A stretch of DNA of 64,000 nucleotides from Gammaproteobacteria bacterium (lineage in GTDB: Bacteria; Pseudomonadota; Gammaproteobacteria; Steroidobacterales; Steroidobacteraceae). The stretch covers positions 28,171-92,170 of the forward strand of contig VBMV01000050.1 in assembly GCA_005878835.1 (NCBI GenBank), written 5' to 3'. Below, in pieces: positions 25,656-36,024 of this stretch. The translations under genes were made by a program, and so were the position numbers. The notes below the pieces were generated by a model. That model was not told the origin of the DNA. It saw only the letters and a list, made by a program, of their open reading frames with translations, and did not search any database. How positions within the stretch are numbered: the first letter of the stretch is position 1; each line of letters begins with the position of its first letter.

Positions 25656-26666
25656 TTACATCGCCCGCGCGCGCCTGAGCCCCGAGGCGGGCGGTTGCCC
25701 GCAGATGTCGGCCGCCAGCAGCGCCAGCTGGTCCCACGCATCGCCCACGACACGGCCCTTGATCGTGCGATCGACGCGCGCCGCACGCCGCGCGAGCGCC
25801 GCGAACGGCAGTCGCGACGCGCGCCGCAGCGCTTGCTCGAGCGCGGCTCGGTGGCGCTGCTGCGAGGCGGGCGGGCGGTCGCCGCCGCGAGCGCTCCATA
25901 CGTCGCGCAGCGCGCGGCTCAGCGCCCACAGCACCAGAGTCGGCTCCGTGCCCTCGGCGCGCAGGCCCGTCAGCACGCGCAGCGCCCGCGCGGCTTCGCC
26001 CTTGAGTACCGCCTCGCCCAGCCCGAAGACATCAAAGCGCGCGCTGTCGGCGACACCGGCGAGTACGGTGTCGGGCGTCACCTTGCCCTCGGGCGCCAGC
26101 AGCGCGAGCTGGGTGAGCTCCTGGTGGGCCGCGAGCAGGTTCCCCTCGGTGCGCGCCGCCAGAAGCTCGAGCGCCTCATCGCTCGCGTCGAGCTTCAGCC
26201 GGCGGCAGCGGCCCTTGAGCCACGCCACCAGCCGGTGGCTGTCGACCGGCCAGATCTGCACCCAGGCGCCGTGCGCCTCGACCGAGCGCACCCAGTCGGC
26301 ACCCTGCGCGTCGCGATCGAGGCGTGGCGTCAGAATGAGGAACAGGGTGTCAGGATCGCGCGCCTCGAGCAGTGCGATGAGAGCGGCGTTGCCCGCCGTG
26401 CCGGGCCTGCCGCTCGCCAGGCGGATCTCCATCACGCGGCGTGCAGCGAACAGCGACAGGTTGGCGGCGGAGGCACGCACCTCGTCCCAGTCGGCGGCAC
26501 GCTCGATGAAGTGCACCTCGCGCTGCGTGAAGCCCGCGCCGCGAGCCCGCGCCCGTACCGCGTCGGCGGCTTCCGCCGCGAGCAGCGGTTCGTCGCCGGA
26601 GACGAGATATGCCGGCAACAGCCGTTCCCCGAGGTGAGTGGCGAGCGAGTCGGAGGTGAGCTTCAA
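25656..26666 (-). CDS. holA: DNA polymerase III delta subunit
   Basis: A 336-residue HolA, the clamp-opening subunit of the clamp loader. MKLTSDSLATHLGERLLPAYLVSGDEPLLAAEAADAVR is the family start; later KGRCRRLKLDASDEALELLAARTEGNLLAAHQELTQLALL and the collar-region helices follow. Usually preceded by lptE, but here a separate gene lies between. Confidence 0.94.
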   Translation of the reverse strand: MKLTSDSLATHLGERLLPAYLVSGDEPLLAAEAADAVRARARGAGFTQREVHFIERAADWDEVRASAANLSLFAARRVMEIRLASGRPGTAGNAALIALLEARDPDTLFLILTPRLDRDAQGADWVRSVEAHGAWVQIWPVDSHRLVAWLKGRCRRLKLDASDEALELLAARTEGNLLAAHQELTQLALLAPEGKVTPDTVLAGVADSARFDVFGLGEAVLKGEAARALRVLTGLRAEGTEPTLVLWALSRALRDVWSARGGDRPPASQQRHRAALEQALRRASRLPFAALARRAARVDRTIKGRVVGDAWDQLALLAADICGQPPASGLRRARAM

Positions 26667-26847
26667 AAGGCCTCATGCGGTGAGGGGCGTGCGGGTGACC
26701 CACAGCCTGGCCCTGTGGGCAGGCTGCCGGCTCATTATTACATCGTAGAACCACCCGCGAGGGTGGCGGGTGGCGAACCAACGCGCGGGGGACGGGTGCC
26801 GGCCGTTGCGCATAAGCAGCAGCAGTTGCCTGCCTCCCCTGGGACGG

Positions 26848-27402
26848 CTACCCTGCAGGTTCCGCTGAGGCTGAGTTGCGCACCGCCCCGGTCACCCGGC
26901 CGGCGGCGTCGATGAGGCCGTGCCGCCACAGCCAGTCACGCGCATCGGTTGCATCCTGCGCGAACCACGCGCGCGTGCTGCCGAGGCGGAAGCTGTAGCC
27001 CCATTGGTCCATGTCGCAGAACATGCGCTCCCGGCCGACACCGGGCAGCTGCCCGGCAAGCAGCACCTGCAGATAGCACACCGCCGACTCCTCGAGATCG
27101 CTCCCGCCGGCATCCCGGTCGAGGCCCGCGCGCCGCTCGGCAGTCATGCAGATGTAGTGGCTCGCCTCGTGCAGCAGCGAGTGCACCGGGGTGTCGAGCC
27201 GCGCGTACAGCCGCTCGCCCTTGAGGCCCGCCTCGCTGTGACCCCAGTAGGATCCCGGTATGCCTTCCCCGGGCGCGACCAGCGTGAGGTGCGCCCCGTA
27301 GCGGGCGAGCAGCAGCGCCAGGGCCACGCGATCGGTGGCGTTCAGCAGGAGCACCGCGGGAGCTGTGGTCACGGGGGGCGGGCGCGTGGGCCTTCGCGTC
27401 AC
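26848..27402 (-). CDS. Conserved-looking HExxH protein between lptE and holA
   Basis: A 184-residue protein of no named family. It contains HEASH (78-82) in TPVHSLLHEASHYIC, an HExxH zinc-peptidase signature, and an EE pair at 104-105 that could supply a third ligand as in gluzincins. Nearby GSYWGHSEAGLKG and CDMDQWGYSFRLGSTRAWF look like conserved motifs. I recall similar genes in xanthomonads at this locus. No signal peptide. It overlaps lptE by four bases, so it is co-transcribed with LPS-export and replication genes. Enzymatic activity is inference. Confidence 0.7.
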   Translation of the reverse strand: MTRRPTRPPPVTTAPAVLLLNATDRVALALLLARYGAHLTLVAPGEGIPGSYWGHSEAGLKGERLYARLDTPVHSLLHEASHYICMTAERRAGLDRDAGGSDLEESAVCYLQVLLAGQLPGVGRERMFCDMDQWGYSFRLGSTRAWFAQDATDARDWLWRHGLIDAAGRVTGAVRNSASAEPAG

Positions 27403-27887
27403 AGACTCGACAGCCGCCGCATGACCATGTCGGCGAGATCGCGCGCCATGTCCGCGCGCAGCACGTCGTCCTCGTGCCCCTTGGCGAGCAGCAGACGCTC
27501 GTCGAAGCTGTAGGTGCGCGTAGCGGAGACCTCCTGCTGCGGCAACAGCTCCTTGTCCCCGGCGGTGACCGAGAAGCCGACCGTGTAGGTCACTTCATAC
27601 TGCTTGGGCTGGTTGGTGGCCGACACCGACACCACGCGCCGCGTGAGATTGTCCTTGACGATGCTCACGACAGCGGATGCCTGGCCCTTCTCGCGCGCCA
27701 GGTGCGCCCCGTTCGACAACAGCGCGCGACGCAGGCTCTGCACGAAATCGCTCTGCCGGTCCGGCACCTCCAGATACGGGGTCTTCACCGGGTCCGGCAG
27801 GGGTGCGCGGCCTTGCAGATGAAAGCCGCACGCGCCGAGCAGCAGCGCCGCGGCGGCCGCGCCCGGCACGTGCATGCGCCGCCTCAT
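27399..27887 (-). CDS. lptE: LPS-assembly lipoprotein LptE
   Basis: A 162-residue outer-membrane lipoprotein that plugs the LptD barrel. A signal peptide with lipobox LLLGAC ends at Cys20, followed by the family's GFHLQGRAPLP. The mid-region SVSATNQPKQYEVTYTVGF is typical. Start overlaps the leuS stop by one base, as in most gammaproteobacteria. Confidence 0.92.
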   Translation of the reverse strand: MRRRMHVPGAAAAALLLGACGFHLQGRAPLPDPVKTPYLEVPDRQSDFVQSLRRALLSNGAHLAREKGQASAVVSIVKDNLTRRVVSVSATNQPKQYEVTYTVGFSVTAGDKELLPQQEVSATRTYSFDERLLLAKGHEDDVLRADMARDLADMVMRRLSSL

Positions 27888-30505
27888 CAGATGACCACGT
27901 TGACCAGTTTGCCGGGCACCACGATCACGCGCCTCACCGGCTTGTCGGCCAGGAACCTGCGCACCTGGGCGTCTGCCAGCGCCGCGGCACGCACCGCGGC
28001 CTCATCGGCGTCCACCGCGACGCTGATGCGCCCGCGCAGCTTGCCGTTCACCTGCACGACGATCTCGTAGCTTTCCTGCGCCAGCGCCGCCGCATCCGGC
28101 GCCGGCCAGCGCTCGTCCACCAGCGCGCTCGTCGACCCCAGCGCCTGCCACAGCGCGTGACACACGTGCGGGGTGATGGGCGCGAGCACCAGGACCGCGA
28201 TCCGCAGCGCCTCCTGGCGCACGGCGCGCCCTTGGGCACTCGGGTCGCCGAAGCGCCCGAGGGCATTCAGCAGTTCCATGATGGCGGCGATCGCGGTGTT
28301 GAAATTGCGGCGCCGGCCGATGTCGTCGGTGGCCTTGGCGAGTGCCTGGTGCGCGGTGCGCCGCAGCTCGCGCTGCGCGCCCGTCAGCGCGCTCGCCTTC
28401 AGCGCCGCTGCCGGGCCCGCCGCAACGTGCTCGTACACCGCATGCCACAGCCGGCGGATGAAGCGCGAGGCGCCCTGAACCCCTTCGTCGGACCATTCCA
28501 GCGTCTGCTCCGGGGGCGAGGCGAACATCATGAACAACCGGGCGGTGTCGGCGCCAAACCGCTCGATCAGGCCTTCGGGGTCGACCCCGTTACCCTCGGA
28601 CTTCGACATCTTCCCCAGGCCCTCGTGCGTGACGGGCACGGTGCCGAGGTCGGCGGTCAGCACCTCGTGCACCTCGGTGCCGTCGGGCCCGCGGCGGGTG
28701 TCCACCTCGGCGGGGTTGAAGTAGCGCTTGCGTTCGCCGGCGGCCTGGTATGAATAGATGTGGTTCAGCACCATGCCCTGGGTGAGGAGCCGCGTGAACG
28801 GCTCGCCGAAGCCGAGCAGATGCAAGTCGCGCATCACCTTGGTCCAGAAGCGCGCATACAACAGGTGCAGGATGGCGTGCTCGATGCCGCCGATGTACTG
28901 ATCCACCGGCAGCCAGTAGTCCACGCGCGCGTCCACCATGGCGGGGGCGCCCGGGCACGCGTAGCGCATGAAGTACCAGGACGAGTCGACGAAGGTGTCC
29001 ATGGTGTCGGTTTCGCGCCTGGCCGGCTGACCGCACTTCGGGCAGCCGCACTCGTAGAACGCCGCACACCTGGCGAGCGGATTGCCGCCGCCATCCGGCA
29101 CCAGGTCCTCGGGCAGCACCACCGGCAACTGCTCGTCCGGCACCGGCACCGCGCCGCACGCGCCGCAGTGGATGATCGGAATCGGGCAGCCCCAGTAGCG
29201 CTGCCGGGAAATGCCCCAGTCGCGCAGGCGGTACTGCACGCGCTTGCTGCCGAGGCCCTTCTGTTCGAGCGCCGCGGCGATGGCATCCACCGCTGCCTGG
29301 AACGTCAGGCCCGAGAATTGCGCCGAGTTCACCGTGATGCCGACTTCCGCGTAGGCCGGGATCCAGGGCGCGCGCACCTCCTGGTAGGCGCCGCTGCCGG
29401 AGCGCACCACGGTGACCACCGGCAGGGCGTTGCGCAGCGCGAACTCGAAATCCCGCTCATCGTGCGCCGGCACGCCCATGACCGCGCCCTCGCCGTAGGC
29501 CATGAGCACGTAGTTGGCGACCCAGATCTCGAGCGGCGCGCCGCTCAGGGGGTGAAGCACGTGCAGCCCGGTCGGCCGGCCCTTCTTCTCCTGCGTCGCG
29601 AGCGCGGCCTCCGTCACGCCGCCACGACGGCACTCGTCGATGAACGCGGCGAGCGCCGGGTCGTGCCGCGCGGCGGCGAGCGCCACCGGATGCTCGGCGG
29701 CGATCGCCATGAAGGTCGCGCCGAAGAGTGTATCGGCGCGCGTGGTGAACACCTTCAGCGCCCCCGCGCCGCCTGTGGCCCGGACCGTATCGGGGGCGTA
29801 GGGAAAGGCGATGTCGCACCCCTCGCTCCTGCCGATCCAGTTCGCCTGCATCACGCGCACGCGCTCGGGCCAGTCGCCGAGGGTATCGAGCGCCTCGAGC
29901 AGCTCCTGCGCGTAGCGCGTGATCGCCAGGTAGTACATGGGGATCTCGCGCTTCTCCACCGGCGCCCCGGTGCGCCAGCCGCGGCCGTCGATCACCTGCT
30001 CGTTGGCGAGCACGGTCTGATCGACCGGATCCCAGTTCACGACGCCGGTCTTGCGGTAGGCGATGCCCCGCTCGAGCATGCGCAGGAACAACCACTGGTT
30101 CCAGCGGTAGTAGTCCGGGTCGCAAGTGGCGAGCTCGCGGCGCCAGTCGATGGCGAAGCCGAGGGACTTGAGCTGTGCGCGCATGTGGGAAATGTTCTCG
30201 CGGGTCCAGCGCGCCGGTGGCACGCCATTGCTGATCGCCGCGTTCTCGGCCGGCAGGCCGAACGCATCCCAGCCCATGGGCTGCAGCACGTTGTATCCCT
30301 GCATGCGCAGGTAACGCGCCAGCACATCTCCGATGGTGTAGTTGCGCACGTGGCCCATGTGCAGGCGCCCGGACGGATACGGCAGCATCGACAGGCAGTA
30401 GAACTTCGGCCGCGTCGCATCCTCACGCACCTCGAAGGCGCGCCGCTCGTCCCAATACTGCTGCGCGGCGCGCTCGACGGCCGCGGGATCGTAGCTCTCT
30501 TGCAT
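27887..30505 (-). CDS. leuS: Leucyl-tRNA synthetase
   Basis: An 872-residue class I synthetase. HIGH region [15 protein letters not shown] near residue 50, editing domain with [19 protein letters not shown], zinc-type [28 protein letters not shown], and [14 protein letters not shown]. The start is ATG 30505 ([18 protein letters not shown]). A 3.5-kb open frame runs further upstream through degQ but is a shadow. It begins a run through lptE and holA. Confidence 0.97.
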   Translation of the reverse strand: MQESYDPAAVERAAQQYWDERRAFEVREDATRPKFYCLSMLPYPSGRLHMGHVRNYTIGDVLARYLRMQGYNVLQPMGWDAFGLPAENAAISNGVPPARWTRENISHMRAQLKSLGFAIDWRRELATCDPDYYRWNQWLFLRMLERGIAYRKTGVVNWDPVDQTVLANEQVIDGRGWRTGAPVEKREIPMYYLAITRYAQELLEALDTLGDWPERVRVMQANWIGRSEGCDIAFPYAPDTVRATGGAGALKVFTTRADTLFGATFMAIAAEHPVALAAARHDPALAAFIDECRRGGVTEAALATQEKKGRPTGLHVLHPLSGAPLEIWVANYVLMAYGEGAVMGVPAHDERDFEFALRNALPVVTVVRSGSGAYQEVRAPWIPAYAEVGITVNSAQFSGLTFQAAVDAIAAALEQKGLGSKRVQYRLRDWGISRQRYWGCPIPIIHCGACGAVPVPDEQLPVVLPEDLVPDGGGNPLARCAAFYECGCPKCGQPARRETDTMDTFVDSSWYFMRYACPGAPAMVDARVDYWLPVDQYIGGIEHAILHLLYARFWTKVMRDLHLLGFGEPFTRLLTQGMVLNHIYSYQAAGERKRYFNPAEVDTRRGPDGTEVHEVLTADLGTVPVTHEGLGKMSKSEGNGVDPEGLIERFGADTARLFMMFASPPEQTLEWSDEGVQGASRFIRRLWHAVYEHVAAGPAAALKASALTGAQRELRRTAHQALAKATDDIGRRRNFNTAIAAIMELLNALGRFGDPSAQGRAVRQEALRIAVLVLAPITPHVCHALWQALGSTSALVDERWPAPDAAALAQESYEIVVQVNGKLRGRISVAVDADEAAVRAAALADAQVRRFLADKPVRRVIVVPGKLVNVVI

Positions 30506-30510
30506 CGTTG

Positions 30511-32040
30511 TTACGGCAGGCGCAGCGGTACGAAGATCTGGGCGTCCTCGCGCTGGATCAGCAGCGCCACGCTCTTGCCCGCGGATTTGGCCGCATCCTG
30601 CAGCTCCTTCACCGAGTGCACGCGCCTGCCGTTGATGCCCAGAATGATGTCGCCCGGCTGGACTTCGGCAGCCTGGGCGGGGCCCGAGACCTCCTCGACC
30701 ACCAGACTCCCCTGCGTGTTCGCCTGCTCCTTCTCCTGCGGCGCGAGCGGCCGCACGGTCAGTCCCAGCGCGCTCGCCCGATCGCCGCCGTGGCCCGCGG
30801 GCTTGCCCGCTCGCGCGGTGAGCTGTGGCTGCTCCTTCAGTTCCGCAACCCTGACGTTGATGCTCTGCTCCTTGCCGTTGCGCCACACCGACAGGGTGGC
30901 ATCCGAGCCCGGCCGCATCGCGGCGATGGCACCGGAGAGCTCGCCGTAGCGCTCGATCGCGTGCCCGCCGACACCGAGGATGACATCCCCCGCGGCGATT
31001 CCCGCGTGGGCCGCCGGGCCGTCCTTCTCCACCGAGGACACCAGTGCGCCGTGCGGCCGCTCGAGTCCGAAGGACTCGGCGAGCTGCGCGTTGACGTCCT
31101 GGATGGTCACGCCGATGCGGCCGCGGACCACGTGGCCGGTCTTGATCAGCTGCTCCTCGACGTTGCGCGCCACGTCGATCGGAATGGCGAACGAGACGCC
31201 CATGAAGCCGCCGGTGCGGCTGAAGATCTGCGAGTTGATGCCGATCACCTCGCCTGCCATGTTGAACAGCGGTCCGCCCGAGTTGCCGGGATTCACCGCC
31301 ACGTCGGTCTGGATGAACGGCACGTAGTTCTCGCCCGGCACCGAGCGCGAGGTGGCGCTGATGATGCCCGCGGTGGCGCTGTTCTCGAAGCCGAAGGGCG
31401 AGCCGATCGCGAGCACCCACTGCCCTGGCTTGATGCGCGAGGGATCGCCGAGCTTCACGATGGGCAGGTTGGTGGCGCTGATCTTGATTACCGCCACGTC
31501 GGTGCGCTCGTCGGCGCCGATGACCTTGGCGGGGAACTCGCGCCGGTCGGTGAGGCGCACCGTCACCTCATCCGCGTTGGCCACCACGTGCGTGTTGGTG
31601 AGGATGTAGCCGTCGGAGTTGACGATGAATCCGGAGCCCGCGCCGCGCGCCGGCGGCTGGTGGGCGCGCGGCCCCTGCTCGGGGCCGGGAACGCCGAAGC
31701 GGCGGAAGAAATCATAGAACGGATCGTTGGGCGACAGTCCCGGCGGGCCCCCGGCCGCGGGCTGCGCCTTCTCCACGACCTCCACGTTCACGACCGCAGG
31801 CCCGTAGCGGTCCACCAGCTGCGAGAAGTCCGGCAGCCCCCGCAGCACGGGCTCCGCTGCCGGGGCGGACGGGGAGCCCGGGGCCTGCGCGGCGGCGGGC
31901 GCCGCCGCCGTGGGCGCAGCGGCGCGCGTGGACTGGGCGCTCAGGTCGCGCGAACAGGCCGCCAGGGCCACTGCGATGGCGCACAGCGCGATCATGCGCT
32001 TCAGGGGCGGAGTGAGAGTCGACTCGAACTTGGGGTTCAT
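30511..32040 (-). CDS. Do-type (DegQ/MucD-like) envelope serine protease, predicted lipoprotein
   Basis: A 509-residue HtrA-family protease/chaperone. Trypsin-like domain with triad His151 (LTNTHVV), Asp181 (RTDVAVIKI) and Ser254 ([10 protein letters not shown]), followed by two PDZ domains. The leader ends LAAC with Cys29 followed by Ser, a good lipobox rather than an ordinary signal-peptidase I site, so the protein may be tethered to the outer membrane. Ala/Pro-rich linker at 36-64. ATG 32040 has GGAAG eight bases upstream. It is located between lnt and leuS, not a usual place for degQ. Confidence 0.9.
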   Translation of the reverse strand: MNPKFESTLTPPLKRMIALCAIAVALAACSRDLSAQSTRAAAPTAAAPAAAQAPGSPSAPAAEPVLRGLPDFSQLVDRYGPAVVNVEVVEKAQPAAGGPPGLSPNDPFYDFFRRFGVPGPEQGPRAHQPPARGAGSGFIVNSDGYILTNTHVVANADEVTVRLTDRREFPAKVIGADERTDVAVIKISATNLPIVKLGDPSRIKPGQWVLAIGSPFGFENSATAGIISATSRSVPGENYVPFIQTDVAVNPGNSGGPLFNMAGEVIGINSQIFSRTGGFMGVSFAIPIDVARNVEEQLIKTGHVVRGRIGVTIQDVNAQLAESFGLERPHGALVSSVEKDGPAAHAGIAAGDVILGVGGHAIERYGELSGAIAAMRPGSDATLSVWRNGKEQSINVRVAELKEQPQLTARAGKPAGHGGDRASALGLTVRPLAPQEKEQANTQGSLVVEEVSGPAQAAEVQPGDIILGINGRRVHSVKELQDAAKSAGKSVALLIQREDAQIFVPLRLP

Positions 32041-32056
32041 GGGGACACTTCCAGCT

Positions 32057-33652
32057 TCAGTCACGAACGGCCGGCCTGGCCGCGCTGCGCCGGCCCCTAT
32101 CATTCCGCACCCACAGCCCGTACGCCAGCGCCAGCGCGGCCAGGCTCATGACCAGCCAGTTCCCAACATGCGCGTAGGGCGGCAGGCCCCTGAGAGGCAC
32201 GATCCTTGAGACCAGCACCCAGGGTCGGAATTCCGGGGCGCGCGCGATCACTTCGCCATGCGGACCGATCACGGCCGAAATGCCGTCATTGGCGGCACGC
32301 ACCAGGAAGCGGCCCTCCTCCAGCGCGCGCATGCGCGCGATCTGGAAGTGCTGGTGCCGGGCGCTCGAGTGGCCGAACCAGGCGTCGTTGGTGACGTTGA
32401 CCAGGGCGTCGGCGGCGGGTAACACCCGCAGCATGGAGCTGCCGTAGGCGTCCTCGTAGCACACCGTGGCGCCGAGCCGCAGGTGCGCCGCGGGCAGGGG
32501 CGGCTGGTCCGCGGCCCCGGGCGTGAAGTCCGAATACGGCAGGCTCATCAGGCGCATCCACGAGCGCACGAAGCGCGGCACGGGAAAGATTTCCGCGAAC
32601 GGCACGAGGTGATGCTTGTCGTACCAGCTCACCTCCTGATCGAGGGCGAGCACCGAGTTGAAGTAGCGCGGCGCGGCGTTGTCGGCTGCGCCGCCTTGCG
32701 CGCGCAGGACGCCCAGCACCAGCGCCGAGCCATGGGTGTAGGCCTCGCTGTACAGGTGGCTGAGGTAGGGGACGAGGTCGTTGGCGACGTCGGCGGGCGC
32801 GGACTCCGGCCACACGATGAGCTGCGTGCCGAGTGCCTTCTCGGTGAGCGTCCGGTAGGCCTCGAGCGTCGTGTCGCGGTTGCTCTCGAGCCACTTCTCG
32901 TCCTGCGGTATCGCCGCCTGTACCACGGCCACCGATACCGGCGCCCCGGCGGCCTGGGTCCAGGAGTGCCCGTGCAGCGCCGCCCCGAGAGCCCACGGAA
33001 CGATGAGCAGGATGGCGGCGAGGATGCGGATTCGCCGGGCGCCACAGGCGAGGGCGACCAGTGCGCCTGCGCTCACCAGCAGCAGCGCACTGATGCCGTA
33101 GACGCCCACCACCGGGGCGAAACCGGCGAGCCAGGTGTCGGTCTGGGAGTAGCCGAGCGACAGCCAGGCAAACCCCGACAGGAACCAGCCGCGCCACCAC
33201 TCGATGAGGAGCCAGCTCGCCGGCAGCGCGGCCAGCCAGCGCACCGCGCCGCTCGGCGGCAGCCAGCGCGCCACCGCGTACCCGAGCGCCGCCTGATACA
33301 GGCCCATGACCAGCACCAGCCCCAGCAGCAGGAACAGGGCGAGCCACACGGGCGCCGGGCCGTGGACGTGGATGCTGGCGTACAGCCAGTAGGTGCCGGC
33401 GGCGAAGGTGGCGCAGTTGAAGCAGAACCCGAGCCGCGCCGCCTCGCCGGGCGTGGCGTCCTGCCACAGCCACAGGAGCACCGCCGGACACAGCACCGCC
33501 AGCGGCCACAGATTGAGCGGCGCAAACGCGGCGGCGAGCGCCGCCCCGGCGGCAACCGCCAGCCCCGCCCGCAGCGCCGCGGACGGCGGCGACGGCAGGC
33601 GGTAGTGCTCTTGCGCCGGCGTCGTGACGGCGGCGTCCGGCGAGTCGCTCAT
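32057..33652 (-). CDS. lnt: Apolipoprotein N-acyltransferase
   Basis: A 531-residue Lnt with seven or eight N-terminal membrane helices and a C-terminal nitrilase-like domain. The triad is visible as Glu in VWPESAPA, Lys in WYDKHHLVPFAE and Cys in ATVCYEDAYG. It adds the third acyl chain to lipoproteins such as LptE and the putative lipoprotein protease encoded next. The usual neighbour corC lies directly upstream (13 bases). Confidence 0.95.
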   Translation of the reverse strand: MSDSPDAAVTTPAQEHYRLPSPPSAALRAGLAVAAGAALAAAFAPLNLWPLAVLCPAVLLWLWQDATPGEAARLGFCFNCATFAAGTYWLYASIHVHGPAPVWLALFLLLGLVLVMGLYQAALGYAVARWLPPSGAVRWLAALPASWLLIEWWRGWFLSGFAWLSLGYSQTDTWLAGFAPVVGVYGISALLLVSAGALVALACGARRIRILAAILLIVPWALGAALHGHSWTQAAGAPVSVAVVQAAIPQDEKWLESNRDTTLEAYRTLTEKALGTQLIVWPESAPADVANDLVPYLSHLYSEAYTHGSALVLGVLRAQGGAADNAAPRYFNSVLALDQEVSWYDKHHLVPFAEIFPVPRFVRSWMRLMSLPYSDFTPGAADQPPLPAAHLRLGATVCYEDAYGSSMLRVLPAADALVNVTNDAWFGHSSARHQHFQIARMRALEEGRFLVRAANDGISAVIGPHGEVIARAPEFRPWVLVSRIVPLRGLPPYAHVGNWLVMSLAALALAYGLWVRNDRGRRSAARPAVRD

Positions 33653-33664
33653 GGCGGCCAGGAG

Positions 33665-34537
33665 CTACGCGCCCGCGGCCCGCTCGTCCGGCGGCAGCAC
33701 GTCGCGCGGCGCCACCACGCGCAGCGCATCGATGCGGCGCCGGTCGGCGCGCAGCACCCGGAACTCGAAGCCGCCGATGCTCGCGCTCTCGCCGCGCCGC
33801 GGCAGCCGGCCGAGCTCCTTCATGAGCAGGCCGGCGACGGTGTCGACGCCCTCGGCCTCCGAGAGCCGCGCGCCGAAATACTCGTTGAACTCCGCAATGC
33901 GGGTGACACCGCGCACCGTGAACTGCGCTTCCGCGTCGCGGCGGATGTTCTGGTCGTCCTCGACGTCGAACTCGTCGTCGATCTCGCCGACGATCTGCTC
34001 GATGACGTCCTCGATGGTGCACAGTCCGGACACGCCGCCGTACTCGTCGACCACGATCGCCATGTGGTTGCGGTTGCGGCGGAACTCCTTCAGCAGCACG
34101 TTGAGACGCTTGGACTCGGGCACGAACACCGCCGGACGCATGTACTCGCGGATGTCGAAGCGCTCGCGTGCCGAGGCGGTGGTGAGACGCAGCAGGTCCT
34201 TCGCCAGCAGGATCCCGACGATGTCGTCGCGATCCTCGTCCATCACCGGGAAACGCGAGTGACCCGACTCCACCACCACCGGCAGGATGCGCGCAGCCGG
34301 CTCATCGCGCCGCACGAACACCATCTGCGCGCGCGGCACCATGATGTCGCGCACCTGCAGGTCGCCGACCTCGAGCACCCCCTCGAGCATGGTGAGGGCA
34401 TCGCCGTCGACGAGCCCGCGCTCGCCGGCCTCGCGCAGCACCGCCAGCAGATCCTTGCGGTCCTGCAGCTCGGGCGCCAGTCCCTGCGCGAGGCGCTTCA
34501 TCAGCCAGCGGCCGGTGGAGTTCAGATCCTTCGGCAT
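33665..34537 (-). CDS. corC: CorC/YbeX CBS-domain protein
   Basis: A 290-residue soluble protein with two CBS domains (VRDIMVPRAQMVFVRRDE and the IREYMRPAVFVPES start) and a CorC_HlyC C-terminal domain (VRGVTRIAEFNEYFGARLSEAEGVDTVAGLLM). Linked to Mg/Co efflux and, as YbeX, to ribosome maturation. Three bases after ybeY, before lnt, in standard order. Confidence 0.95.
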   Translation of the reverse strand: MPKDLNSTGRWLMKRLAQGLAPELQDRKDLLAVLREAGERGLVDGDALTMLEGVLEVGDLQVRDIMVPRAQMVFVRRDEPAARILPVVVESGHSRFPVMDEDRDDIVGILLAKDLLRLTTASARERFDIREYMRPAVFVPESKRLNVLLKEFRRNRNHMAIVVDEYGGVSGLCTIEDVIEQIVGEIDDEFDVEDDQNIRRDAEAQFTVRGVTRIAEFNEYFGARLSEAEGVDTVAGLLMKELGRLPRRGESASIGGFEFRVLRADRRRIDALRVVAPRDVLPPDERAAGA

Positions 34538-34540
34538 CGG

Positions 34541-35056
34541 CTAACTGCTCCGGTAGGGATTGGCGAATCCCAGGCGCTTGAGCAGCGCGATCTCGCGCCG
34601 CTCCATGCGCCGCGCATCCGCGGCGCGCTCGTGGTCGTAGCCCAGCAGGTGCAGCGTGCCGTGCACCACCAGGTGCGCCCAGTGCGCCTTCAGGCTCTTG
34701 TCCTGCGCGCGCGCCTCGGCGCGCAGCACGCGCGGGCAGATCACCAGCTCCCCGAGGACGCGCGCCCCGCGGGCCGGCGCGCGCGGCAGCGCGACGGAAG
34801 CGAAGGACAGCACGTTGGTCGGCGCATCACGGCCGCGGAAGCGTGCATTGAGCCGGCGGCTCTCGGGCGCCCCCACGATGCACACCCCGAGCTCGCGCCC
34901 GCTCACCGCCCCGCCTGCCGCCACGTTTGCCCAGCGCGCAAGCTCTCGCCGCGTCGGCGACCAGCTGCGCACGCGCCGCTGTAGCTGCACCCGCACGCCG
35001 CGCCGCCCGTGTCGCGCTGCGGCACGGGGCTCGCGCCGGCGCCGCGCCGGCCTCAT
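34541..35056 (-). CDS. ybeY: Endoribonuclease YbeY
   Basis: A 171-residue YbeY, a zinc endoRNase for 16S rRNA maturation and quality control. The metal site [14 protein letters not shown] is intact and [12 protein letters not shown] is typical. The N-terminus ([20 protein letters not shown]) is an Arg-rich addition before the family's VQLQR; a later start is possible. ATG 35056 overlaps the phoH stop by four bases. Confidence 0.93.
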   Translation of the reverse strand: MRPARRRREPRAAARHGRRGVRVQLQRRVRSWSPTRRELARWANVAAGGAVSGRELGVCIVGAPESRRLNARFRGRDAPTNVLSFASVALPRAPARGARVLGELVICPRVLRAEARAQDKSLKAHWAHLVVHGTLHLLGYDHERAADARRMERREIALLKRLGFANPYRSS

Positions 35057-36018
35057 GAGGAGCCCCCGCGCGCTTCGTACGCCTGCACGATGCGCTGCAC
35101 CAGCGGATGGCGCACCACGTCCTGGGCGTCGAAGAACGTGAATGCGACGCCCGGCACCGCGCGCAGCACCTCGACCACGTGAGAGAGGCCCGACTGCCGG
35201 CCGGCGGGCAGATCGGTCTGGGTGATGTCGCCGGTCACGACCGCCTTGGAGCCGAAGCCGATGCGCGTCAGGAACATCTTCATCTGCTCGATGGTGGTGT
35301 TCTGGGCCTCGTCGAGGATGATGAAGGAATCGTTGAGCGAGCGGCCGCGCATGAAGGCGAGCGGCGCCACCTCGATGACGTTGCGCTCCATGAAGCGCGC
35401 CACGCGATCGAAGCCCATCATTTCGTACAGCGCGTCGTACATCGGGCGCAGGTACGGATCGACCTTCTGCGTCATGTCCCCGGGGAGAAACCCGAGGCGT
35501 TCGCCGGCCTCCACCGCCGGCCGCACCAGGATCAGCCTGCGCACCCGATCCGCCTGCAGCGCCTCCACCGCGCACGCGACCGCGAGATAGGTCTTGCCGG
35601 TGCCGGCGGGGCCTACGCCGAAGGTCAGATCGCGCGTGCGGATGTGGTCGAGGTAATCGCGCTGGTGGGCGCCGCGCGCGCGTATGCCGCCGCGCGGCAC
35701 GCTCACGCCGTGCTCGCCCGGTTGCGCATCCGGCGGCGGCAGGCCGGACTCGCGCTCGCGCAGGGCGAGATGCACGCGCTCGGGGGTGACCTCATCACTC
35801 TTGGTGAGGGCGAAGAGCTCGCGCAGCAGTCCTTCCGCGCTCTCGGCCTGGGCGCCGCTCACGCGGAAGGTCCCGCCGCGGCGACGAATGTGCACGTCAA
35901 GACGCGTCTCCAGCAGACGCAGATTCTCATCCAGCGGCCCGCACAGATTCGCGAGCCGCGCATTATCCGATGGACCGAGGGCGAATTGCCGCTGCGGTTC
36001 GGGCGGTGAGGCAGCCAC
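35053..36018 (-). CDS. ybeZ: PhoH-like ATPase (YbeZ)
   Basis: A 321-residue PhoH-family ATPase with Walker [31 protein letters not shown], Walker [12 protein letters not shown], and [12 protein letters not shown]. Encoded with ybeY and corC, which points to a shared role in RNA or ribosome handling. Six bases downstream of miaB. Confidence 0.95.
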   Translation of the reverse strand: MAASPPEPQRQFALGPSDNARLANLCGPLDENLRLLETRLDVHIRRRGGTFRVSGAQAESAEGLLRELFALTKSDEVTPERVHLALRERESGLPPPDAQPGEHGVSVPRGGIRARGAHQRDYLDHIRTRDLTFGVGPAGTGKTYLAVACAVEALQADRVRRLILVRPAVEAGERLGFLPGDMTQKVDPYLRPMYDALYEMMGFDRVARFMERNVIEVAPLAFMRGRSLNDSFIILDEAQNTTIEQMKMFLTRIGFGSKAVVTGDITQTDLPAGRQSGLSHVVEVLRAVPGVAFTFFDAQDVVRHPLVQRIVQAYEARGGSS

Positions 36019-36024
36019 TGGCGT

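Noticed and set aside
26667..26847. Gap between holA and the HExxH gene searched for an RNA gene
   Set aside because: Only a short CACCCGC/GCGGGTG inverted repeat is seen, with no T-run, tRNA fold or promoter pair; left unassigned.
28760..34984. Several 500-830-codon plus-strand frames opposite leuS, degQ, lnt and corC
   Set aside because: All lie antisense to recognised genes, have His/Arg/Gln-rich products with no known motifs, and lack ribosome sites.
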